From Bradyrhizobium zhengyangense (lineage in GTDB: Bacteria > Pseudomonadota > Alphaproteobacteria > Rhizobiales > Xanthobacteraceae): a stretch of DNA of 64,000 bases. This document shows positions 57,917-64,000 of this stretch, in pieces (the stretch's first letter is position 1; every line of letters begins with the position of its first letter). The stretch spans positions 124,001 to 188,000 of the forward strand of contig NZ_JAKLUA010000004.1 of the NCBI RefSeq assembly GCF_022012435.1. Direction: 5' to 3'. The position numbers were made by a program, and so were the translations under genes. A model generated the notes under the pieces. That model had not been told where the DNA came from, did no database searches, and saw only the letters and a program-made list of their open reading frames with translations.

Positions 57917-58369
57917 TCAGGCAGCCCTGGATTCGATTTGGGTCACGTTGCTCGGTGCGGCGCCGTTGATCTCGATGCGGCGCGGCTTCATCGCCTCGGG
58001 GATCTCCCTCTGCAGGTCGATGACGAGCAGGCCGTTCTCGAAGTGGGCCCCTTTGACCTCGATGTAGTCGGCGAGCGTGAATTGGCGCTTGAAGTTGCGG
58101 GTCGAGATGCCGCGATGCAGGAAGGTCTTGCCTTCCTTCTCGGACTTCTTGCCTTCCAAGGTCAGGACGTTCTGCTCGGACGTCAGCGCGACCTCGTCAG
58201 GCGTAAAGCCGGCGAGCGCCACCGAAATCTGGAAGCGGTTCTCGTCGATGCGTTCGATGTTGTAGGGGGGATAGGTCTCTTCGGCGGTCCGCTGGACCTC
58301 GTCGAGGGCGTCGAAAAGGCGGTCGAATCCGATGCTCGACCTCCACAGGGGAGTCCAATCATACCTCAT
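57917..58369 (-). CDS. hsp20: Small heat-shock protein (Hsp20/IbpA class)
   Basis: 150 residues from the ATG at 58369 (AAGGAGG 8 bases upstream). MRYDWTPLWRSSIGFDRLFD is the class A rhizobial sHsp start; the alpha-crystallin domain spans about 30-125 (YNIERIDENRFQISVALAGF, LHRGISTRNFKRQFTLADYI, GAHFENGLLVIDLQREIPEA). The C-terminal I-x-I/V-type anchor is RRIEING. It is an ATP-independent holdase of the cytosol. The 5' leader carries a ROSE-like thermometer and an RpoH-like promoter. Confidence 0.95.
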   Translation of the reverse strand: MRYDWTPLWRSSIGFDRLFDALDEVQRTAEETYPPYNIERIDENRFQISVALAGFTPDEVALTSEQNVLTLEGKKSEKEGKTFLHRGISTRNFKRQFTLADYIEVKGAHFENGLLVIDLQREIPEAMKPRRIEINGAAPSNVTQIESRAA

Positions 58370-58468
58370 ATCCAAATCCTCCTTGGAGCAAGATGGGTAC
58401 GAGCAGGCTCCGGACACCGTCCGGGCGCCCGTCTCGGCCGGGACCCTACAGGCGTCCCGGTCGCCGAA
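58370..58468 (-). promoter_or_regulatory. ROSE-like RNA thermometer in the hsp20 leader
   Basis: The minus-strand leader is GC-rich and folds into successive hairpins, including CCGGAC-GGT-GTCCGG and GGGAC...GTCCC. It ends with CTTGCTCC directly before AAGGAGG, which is the ROSE signature in which UUGCU pairs with the Shine-Dalgarno sequence and melts on heating. Position and length (about 100 bases) fit ROSE elements of Bradyrhizobium sHsp genes. Confidence 0.8.
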
Positions 58469-58470
58469 AA

Positions 58471-58498
58471 AAATGAGAACCGATGCGAAAGTTTCAAG
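58471..58498 (-). promoter_or_regulatory. RpoH-like promoter of hsp20
   Basis: On the minus strand CTTG (58498-58495), 17 bases, CTCATTT (58477-58471), near the alphaproteobacterial RpoH pattern CTTG-N17/18-CYTATNT with one mismatch in the -10 part. Transcription from here would include the whole ROSE-like leader. Confidence 0.45.
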
Positions 58499-58601
58499 GG
58501 GCGCGGCTCGATTTTTTGCCGCCGAAATCGGGATGGTTAATGCTTTGAACTAGCCGGCGGCCGCGAAAAGATCCCACTTGTGTCAATCGGCTTGCAAATT
58601 T

Positions 58602-60255
58602 GGCTCTGACTCACTTTTGATGCAGTTCGAGGGATGTCTGGCGTTTTGATTGGAGGAGAATCAGCGCCATGCAGCAAGCACTCCACCGCTCCAGTCTGGT
58701 GCCGCGTGGGTTTGTGGTAGAGAGTGCGTGCTACGAGGGTGATAAAGCCGTCATCACGGTCCGGGCGTCCGGAAGCGTCGGCATGTGTCCATTGTGCGGA
58801 GCGGCTTCCCGACGTGTCCACAGCCGCTATCGGCGCCGTGTGACCGATCTGCCGCTTTCGGGGCGGGTCGTGAAGCTCCTGGTGATCGCACGCCGCTTCC
58901 GTTGCGATGCCGTCCTGTGCGGACGCCAGATCTTCACTGAGCGTTTCTCCGACGGGATATTGGCTCCATCAGCGCGACGCACGGCGAGGCTGGACTCTAT
59001 CGTCCATCACCTTGGTCTGGCGCTTGGCGGTCGACCGGCGGCAGGCTTCGCAAAACGGCTGATGTTGCCGGTGAGCAAGGACACGCTTCTGTGCGTGGTC
59101 CGACGCCGTCACCGTCCGCCGGCTGACCCGCTCAAGGTTATCGGCATCGATGATTGGGCCTGGCGTCGCAATCACCGATACGCCAGCATCATCTGTAACC
59201 TAGAAAGGCGCCGGATAGTCACCCTGTTGCCGGATCGTGAGCCCGCGACCGCCCGAGCCTGGCTCGCTGCGCATCCCACGATCGCGATCGTCGCCCGCGA
59301 TCGTGGCGGCGGATATGGCGAAGCGGCGGCCAAAGCCTTGCCGCACGCGGTGCAGGTCGCCGACCGCTGGCATCTGATGGAGAACGCCAGTCGGGCCTTC
59401 CTTGACGCCGTCCGCAAATCGATGCGCCAGATTCGCACTGTCATCGGTGCGACCACGATCGATCCCCAGCTGCTGACGGCAGCCGAGCGGCTCCAGTATG
59501 AGGGCTACTTACGCCGCGAGGAGACCAATGCGGCCATCCTGGCACTGTCGAAGAACGGCATACCCATCAAGCAGATCGTGCGTCGGACTGGCCATAGCAG
59601 GAAGCTGATACGGCAGGTGATCCGCGGCGAACGCACCGATGTCTTTCGGACCCGGCAAAGTTCGTTGGATCTGCATTTGCCATGGCTCGATAATCAGTGG
59701 GTGTCCGGCTGTCGAAGCGGGGCCGAACTCTGGCGCCGCCTAGCAGCGCGTGGCTTCCGCGGCTCGCTCCGCGTCGTCAGCGAGTGGGCAACCCGCAGAC
59801 GACAGGCCGAAAAGGCCGATGCAAAGAACCTTCAGCGGATTCCCTCAGCCAGAACAATCGCTCGCCTCATGACCATCGGGCGGGACCTGCTCACGAAAGC
59901 GGAAACCGTCACGGTCGCGGCGATCGAAGCTGGCGTGCCAACTCTGGTCGAGGCACGCGAGATCATCGCCGAATTCCACCTGATGATCCGGCGCAAGACC
60001 GAGGCGGGTTTCATCCCATGGATCGAGCGCGCTCGCGCCAGCCTCGTCGCCTCGTTCGCCAGCGGCGTCGCGAAAGATGAGGCTGCGGTACGGGCGGCAA
60101 TCACTTCACAATGGTCGAACGGACAGACCGAAGGTCAGATTACACGCCTCAAGCTCGTTCGACGTCAAATGTACGGTCGCGGGAAAATCGATCTGCTTCA
60201 AGCCAGGTTGATCGGCGCAGAATAGTCGGCGTTGCACCAAACTTGCGTCAGAGCC
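58602..60255 (+). mobile_element. ISL3-family insertion sequence, copy A
   Basis: Left end GGCTCTGACTCACTTTTGAT-GCA (58602-58624); right end at 60233-60255 is its imperfect inverse (GGCTCTGACGCAAGTTTGGT-GCA when reversed). One transposase gene fills it. No matching 8-bp flanks are seen: GCAAATTT on the left, AAGCTCGG on the right, so the element is old or its edge was rearranged. Copy B begins 6 bases further right. Confidence 0.8.
58669..60225 (+). CDS. ISL3-family transposase, copy A
   Basis: 518 residues, full length. N-terminal zinc ribbon (MCPLCGAASRRVHSRYRRRV, with a second pair in RFRCDAVLCGRQIF). The catalytic core starts at IGIDDWAWRRNHRYASIICN (first Asp), then RDRGGGYGEAAAKALPHAVQ (second Asp) and DRWHLMENASRAFLDAVRK, with the final Glu in QWSNGQTEGQITRLKLVRRQ-MYGR. 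The reading frame is intact. It is clearly related to copy B but far from identical. Confidence 0.93.
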   Translation: MQQALHRSSLVPRGFVVESACYEGDKAVITVRASGSVGMCPLCGAASRRVHSRYRRRVTDLPLSGRVVKLLVIARRFRCDAVLCGRQIFTERFSDGILAPSARRTARLDSIVHHLGLALGGRPAAGFAKRLMLPVSKDTLLCVVRRRHRPPADPLKVIGIDDWAWRRNHRYASIICNLERRRIVTLLPDREPATARAWLAAHPTIAIVARDRGGGYGEAAAKALPHAVQVADRWHLMENASRAFLDAVRKSMRQIRTVIGATTIDPQLLTAAERLQYEGYLRREETNAAILALSKNGIPIKQIVRRTGHSRKLIRQVIRGERTDVFRTRQSSLDLHLPWLDNQWVSGCRSGAELWRRLAARGFRGSLRVVSEWATRRRQAEKADAKNLQRIPSARTIARLMTIGRDLLTKAETVTVAAIEAGVPTLVEAREIIAEFHLMIRRKTEAGFIPWIERARASLVASFASGVAKDEAAVRAAITSQWSNGQTEGQITRLKLVRRQMYGRGKIDLLQARLIGAE

Positions 60256-60261
60256 AAGCTC
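60254..60261. repeat. Left half of an 8-bp direct repeat flanking IS copy B
   Basis: CCAAGCTC at 60254-60261 recurs at 61933-61940 on the other side of copy B. Its first two bases coincide with the end of copy A, so copy B inserted exactly at the right tip of copy A. ISL3 elements normally make 8-bp target duplications. Confidence 0.65.
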
Positions 60262-61933
60262 GGCTCTGACTCACTTTTGGTGCAGCGATTGACGTGCCAA
60301 GGATGGCACAGTGGCTGATTCAACTTCTCGGGGGAATCACCGCAGATGTGCCGTAAAATGCATGCCGCGCCGCTGACACCAGCGGGCCTTGCTATCGATG
60401 GCGTCGAGATTGGGGCCGCGAAGATCATCGTATTAGCAAGGCCAAGCACGAAGATGGCGACCTGTCCTGAATGCGGTGCCGTTTCGGATCGGATCCATAG
60501 CCGCTACAGGCGGCGCCTGATCGATTTGCCTGCCCACGGTCGAATCGTCGAGATCAATGTTGAGACACGCCGGTTTCGATGTGTCAGAACGGGCTGCCGG
60601 CGGCGCATTTTTGTCCAGCGCCTCGGCGACGCGGTCGCATTGCCCTCAGCCCGGCGAACGGTGCGAATGGATGGCATCGTGCATCGCCTCGGGCTCGCAC
60701 TGGGTGGGCGTCCCGGACATAACTTGGCAAGCCGCCTGGCAATCCCGGTCAGTAAAGATACCTTGCTTAGAACGGTTCGCCGGCGCGCGGCACGCCCTCG
60801 CGACCCCTTGCGCGCGGTCGGCATTGACGACTGGGCCTGGCGCAAAGGATGCCAGTACGGTACCGTCATCTGTGATCTCGAGCGCCGCCGCATCGTTGCA
60901 CTCCTGCCAGATCGCGCGAGTGGCACCAGTGCCGCCTGGCTGCGCGATCACCCCAGCATCGAGTTCATTGCCCGGGATCGTGGCGCGAGCTACGGCGACG
61001 CCGCATCCAAGGGTGCGCCCCAGGCCATACAAATCGCGGATCGTTGGCACCTCTTCGAGAACGCCAGCGCGAGCTTTCTTGATGTCGTGCGCCAGAACAT
61101 GCACGCCATCCGCAAATCGTCGGCCACTGGCGACATCGACCCCGCATTACTCAGTTGTGCCGAACGCAAGCGGTGGGAGAATTTCCAACACCGCAAGAAG
61201 ACGGTCGACGCGGTGTTGCGGCTGCTCGAACAGGGAACTCCACTCAAACAGATTACCCGTCGGCTTAGCCTTGCACGCCAGACCGTTCGACGTATTGCCC
61301 GAGGCGGCGGACTGGAGGTCTTCCGCAGCCGCGTGAGCATCCTCGAGCCGTACGCCGAGACGCTCGACGCGCTCTGGACGGGCGGCTGCCGGAATGGCGC
61401 CGAACTCTGGCGCCGGCTGCGGACAAAGGGATTCCAAGGATCCCTTCGGGTCGTCGCCGAATGGGTCACCCGCCGCCGCCTCGACGAGTCATCGAATCCG
61501 GCCGGGCGGATGAGGAAGACCCCGTCGGCACGCAAGATTGCGCGGCTTATGACAATCGAACGCGATCAAGTACCGAGGGATCAGGCATCGCTGATGGCAA
61601 AGATCGCGCACGATGTCCCACCGTTGCTCGAGGCCCGCGACTTGGTCGATCGCTTCCACGAAATCATGCGCCAGCAAACAGCCGCCGACCTCAATCCATG
61701 GATCGCCGCCGCGATCGCCAGTCCACTAAGCTCGTTCGCCAAGGGCATCATCGCGGATCGCGACGCCGTTCGAGCCGCAATCATCCAACCATGGTCGAAC
61801 GGTCAGACCGAAGGTCAAATCACAAAGCTCAAACTGGTGAAGCGTCAGATGTACGGGCGTGCAAAACTCGATCTGCTTGAGGCACGCGTCATCGGCGCCG
61901 CGTAAACAACTGCACCAAAAGTGAGTCAGAGCC
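60262..61933 (+). mobile_element. ISL3-family insertion sequence, copy B
   Basis: Perfect 23-bp terminal inverted repeats: GGCTCTGACTCACTTTTGGT-GCA at 60262-60284 and its exact reverse at 61911-61933. The ends differ from the left end of copy A by one base (GGTGCA versus GATGCA), so each transposase might act on both. Intact transposase gene and an 8-bp (or 7-bp, depending on the assigned last base) flanking repeat suggest a recent insertion. Confidence 0.88.
60346..61905 (+). CDS. ISL3-family transposase, copy B
   Basis: 519 residues, same architecture as copy A: zinc ribbon (TCPECGAVSDRIHSRYRRRL, RFRCVRTGCRRRIF), first Asp in GIDDWAWRKGCQYGTVICDL, second in ARDRGASYGDAASKGAPQAI, ADRWHLFENASASFLDVVRQ, and Glu in QPWSNGQTEGQITKLKLVKR-QMYGR. 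Intact. The N-terminal 15 residues differ from copy A. Confidence 0.93.
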   Translation: MCRKMHAAPLTPAGLAIDGVEIGAAKIIVLARPSTKMATCPECGAVSDRIHSRYRRRLIDLPAHGRIVEINVETRRFRCVRTGCRRRIFVQRLGDAVALPSARRTVRMDGIVHRLGLALGGRPGHNLASRLAIPVSKDTLLRTVRRRAARPRDPLRAVGIDDWAWRKGCQYGTVICDLERRRIVALLPDRASGTSAAWLRDHPSIEFIARDRGASYGDAASKGAPQAIQIADRWHLFENASASFLDVVRQNMHAIRKSSATGDIDPALLSCAERKRWENFQHRKKTVDAVLRLLEQGTPLKQITRRLSLARQTVRRIARGGGLEVFRSRVSILEPYAETLDALWTGGCRNGAELWRRLRTKGFQGSLRVVAEWVTRRRLDESSNPAGRMRKTPSARKIARLMTIERDQVPRDQASLMAKIAHDVPPLLEARDLVDRFHEIMRQQTAADLNPWIAAAIASPLSSFAKGIIADRDAVRAAIIQPWSNGQTEGQITKLKLVKRQMYGRAKLDLLEARVIGAA

Positions 61934-61940
61934 CAAGCTC
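61933..61940. repeat. Right half of the 8-bp direct repeat flanking IS copy B
   Basis: CCAAGCTC, matching 60254-60261. The first C is also the last base of the 23-bp terminal repeat, so the duplication is 7 or 8 bp depending on where the element ends. Confidence 0.65.
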
Positions 61941-62067
61941 GGAGCCGATCCACACACTGGGCCTCCTGCTTTGGACGCGATTGGGGCGCGCAAACTTCCT
62001 TACGATCCTTCACGCTCAAGGCCTCAAAGTTGGGAAGCCGATCGATGGGCGACATGCAGCCGCGATC

Positions 62068-64000
62068 TTATTCAGAAGATGAAGCAACCCAAATGCCCGG
62101 CCGCACGCAGCGGCGGATGACTGGGCCATGCTCGCCGAGCGAGTGCAGCATAATCCAGCCGTTGGTCACGAGATCGCAGATGCCTGAGTGCCGACGCAGG
62201 ACATCGTCCATCTTAGTTTCGGGAGCAGCGATGAAGACGTTCAGACGTACCGGCTCATGGACAAAGCGCTTGCCGTCATGGACCGACTGCCATGGCAACC
62301 CGACTCGCAGGTCGCCGGCGTTGCCTTCAAGCACGCCGAGCTGGCCGACAATGTTGTGCAGCACCTTGTTGCCGCTTCCGAACGCCGCGTTATTAACGGT
62401 CGAGCCGTAGTATTGCAGATTGATCCAGCTCGCGACCACCAGCGGCGCGGTCATGATCAACTCCAGCACCCGATGATCCCGATCCTGCTCGTGGATATAG
62501 GAGTGCAGGAAGGCGCGGCCGGACAGGTCGAGACCGCGCGTGACGCTGCGCGGGGCAGCGATGAACGCGGCGTTTCCCGCGAGGCCCCATTCTGGCCGGA
62601 CTTGGGACCAGTCCTTGCTACGCGCCTTGATCGCGGCGTCGGCATCCGCCGCATCTCCGACGCCCAGCAGCGCGCGGCGCTCGAGCCTCGCCAGATGAGC
62701 GGCATCGGCCAGGCGCAATTTCAACCGTGCCAGATCGTCGGCGAGTTGCGCCGGCAGGTCCTCCTCGTCGAACAGCTTTACGTCGTCAGTGGTGGTATCG
62801 TGAAGCGCACCGACGAACCAGCAGTCGGCGGGGATGTCGATGCCCCGCGCCCGCAAGCCATCGCGGACCTGCGAATCGTTGAGGATCGCGGCGGCGACAC
62901 GCGCATTGGCCTCGCCTGTGTGACCGCCACAGGCGCCGCAGTCGAGGCCCGAGGCGTGTGGATTGTTGACCGTGGTGCTACCGTGGCCCGTCAGCAGCAC
63001 GAGGCGCGCGAACGGCCCGGTCAGTGACATCGCCTTCAGCACCGCCTCGGCCATATCGACGGCCTGCAAGTCGGTAAAGCCGGTGGAACGCCCTTTGAGC
63101 TTGCCAGGCGCGAGACGCGGGCCGACCCTCGCAGCGACGTCGGAATCGAGACCATCGCTGACCGGCGATGGCACCGGTCGGGTTACGCCCGCGCTGTCAG
63201 TCGCGATCTTCGCCGCGAAGCCGAGGCCTGCCGTCTCCACAAAGGAGAAGGACGACACTGCGGAGACCTTGAACGATTTCCAAGCCTTCGCCACTCGCCG
63301 CCGGAGCAGTCGCTGGCCCAGCACTTCGGCTTCCTCGAACGGCTCGGCGTCCTTGACTTCTTCGCAGACGATGAACGCCGGTTTGAGCAGCACGGGACAT
63401 TGCGCGCCGCCCCGAAGGTGGCCTATCGGAACATATTCGATGGGGAAGCCGAAGAAGCCGGCGAAACCGATCGTTTCCACCTCCGGAGAAAGGGTCTCAA
63501 GCGCGCGCCGGAATATTTCCGAGCGCACGTCGATGCAGAAGGCCGCCTGGACCGCAGGCCGGTCCATCCGACCAGACGGTGCCGCGCTGCCGCGGTTGGC
63601 GAGGAGTCGGGCGATCAAGTTGCGGCGGAAGACGATCTCGTAGGCCTCCTGCAGGACGACGTCGACGGCGAGCTCGGGAGTCTCGTCTAGGCAGTGATCG
63701 ACGGGCAGTTTCGCCGCCTGCTCCATCGCTCGCGCCCAGGCTGTCCTGAAGGCGTCATCGGTCCGCGCCTCGAACAGCGCAAAACCCCAGGCGAGCCGGA
63801 TCGCAAGCAGTTCGAGCAGAGTGTCGTCCCGACGGCCCTCGAGCTCCGCGCTCCATCCGACATAGCGCGCGTAGGCCGACCAACCAAGGTCGAACAGTGC
63901 GCGCACCAGATAATCCTCGATCGCGCGATCGGGAATCCCGAGGCGGTCGAGGATGACACCGATGGCCTCGATGGGATCTGTAGGCAGAGCCGCAACAGAC
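62068..64000 (-). CDS. dabA-like: DabA-like inorganic carbon accumulation protein (DUF2309), 5' end outside window
   Basis: The frame is open to the window edge (about 644 codons visible). Zinc-binding, carbonic-anhydrase-like site: Cys and Asp in VQAAFCIDVRSEIFRRALET, His in LVLLTGHGSTTVNNPHASGL and Cys in DCGACGGHTGEANARVAAAI. The C-terminus (VGLPWQSVHDGKRFVHEPVR, LVTNGWIMLHSLGEHGPVIR) is complete. DabA works with the membrane protein DabB to trap CO2 as bicarbonate. DabB is not in view and would be expected upstream (beyond 64000), because downstream lie the IS elements. Confidence 0.9.
   Translation of the reverse strand, partial: SVAALPTDPIEAIGVILDRLGIPDRAIEDYLVRALFDLGWSAYARYVGWSAELEGRRDDTLLELLAIRLAWGFALFEARTDDAFRTAWARAMEQAAKLPVDHCLDETPELAVDVVLQEAYEIVFRRNLIARLLANRGSAAPSGRMDRPAVQAAFCIDVRSEIFRRALETLSPEVETIGFAGFFGFPIEYVPIGHLRGGAQCPVLLKPAFIVCEEVKDAEPFEEAEVLGQRLLRRRVAKAWKSFKVSAVSSFSFVETAGLGFAAKIATDSAGVTRPVPSPVSDGLDSDVAARVGPRLAPGKLKGRSTGFTDLQAVDMAEAVLKAMSLTGPFARLVLLTGHGSTTVNNPHASGLDCGACGGHTGEANARVAAAILNDSQVRDGLRARGIDIPADCWFVGALHDTTTDDVKLFDEEDLPAQLADDLARLKLRLADAAHLARLERRALLGVGDAADADAAIKARSKDWSQVRPEWGLAGNAAFIAAPRSVTRGLDLSGRAFLHSYIHEQDRDHRVLELIMTAPLVVASWINLQYYGSTVNNAAFGSGNKVLHNIVGQLGVLEGNAGDLRVGLPWQSVHDGKRFVHEPVRLNVFIAAPETKMDDVLRRHSGICDLVTNGWIMLHSLGEHGPVIRRCVRPGIWVASSSE

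Noticed and set aside
58594..60263. Target-site duplication for IS copy A
   Set aside because: The 8 bases on the two sides (GCAAATTT and AAGCTCGG) do not match.
1..64000. CRISPR arrays, tRNA or rRNA genes, phage or conjugation genes
   Set aside because: No regularly spaced repeats, no recognisable RNA gene and no structural phage, relaxase or integrase sequence were seen on either strand.

Overview
The window looks like a chromosomal accessory stretch of a Bradyrhizobium-type alphaproteobacterium. The basis is high-GC coding sequence, many small proteins of a kind I associate with that genus, an alphaproteobacterial general-stress (EcfG-type) promoter pattern, and a ROSE-like RNA thermometer in front of a small heat-shock gene. 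Nothing here is core machinery: I see no rRNA or tRNA gene, no CRISPR array and no phage structural gene.

Layout. 1-6.9 kb: a molybdopterin oxidoreductase (cut by the window edge), an AraC regulator, UbiD and UbiX, a divergent LysR regulator with a perfect 12-bp inverted repeat in the shared promoter, and a TctC-type solute receptor. This reads as a catabolic locus for an aromatic or heteroaromatic acid. 7-17 kb: a stress-response neighbourhood with a TAXI-like receptor, a PRC-barrel protein, a NarL-type response regulator, two DUF1236 proteins, a glycine/tyrosine-rich protein, a lipocalin-like protein and several very small proteins. At least four of its promoters fit GGAAC-N16-(C/T)GTT. 17-20 kb: a scar where a truncated ABC-type receptor abuts a 3' remnant of soxA, followed by a frameshifted soxB. 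20-25.5 kb: a LysR/DUF1127/glutathione transferase locus and a GMC oxidoreductase fused to a DUF1080 domain, with a secreted jelly-roll partner. 26-30 kb: a chromate-type cluster (chrA, superoxide dismutase, DUF1259, small secreted proteins) whose chrB is a broken remnant. 30.3-32.8 kb: a Cj0069-family protein with a FetAB-like transporter.

33-54.5 kb is the most unusual part. It combines NmrA-like proteins, two GlxA-type AraC regulators, a 954-residue winged-helix/ATPase regulator, a FixJ-like regulator, five alpha/beta hydrolases (one a stub, one frameshifted in a T8 tract), an EmrA/EmrB-type efflux pair, a beta-carbonic anhydrase and another receptor. It also holds remnants of a response regulator, a MAPEG protein, an NmrA protein and a second carbonic anhydrase. 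The repeated gene types and short TATAC-type motifs upstream of several hydrolases suggest one duplicated and partly decayed detoxification module. 55-58.5 kb returns to small conserved proteins, an SRAP-type DNA-protein crosslink protein and hsp20. 58.6-61.9 kb holds two adjacent ISL3-type insertion sequences with near-identical ends, and the window closes inside a dabA-like gene.

Much of the decay is single-base and lies in homopolymers (T4 in soxB, A5 in the chrB remnant, T8 in the peroxidase-like hydrolase). Some of it could therefore be assembly error; the deletions and truncated junctions could not. All assignments come from reading the sequence and from memory of protein families; no database search was run.
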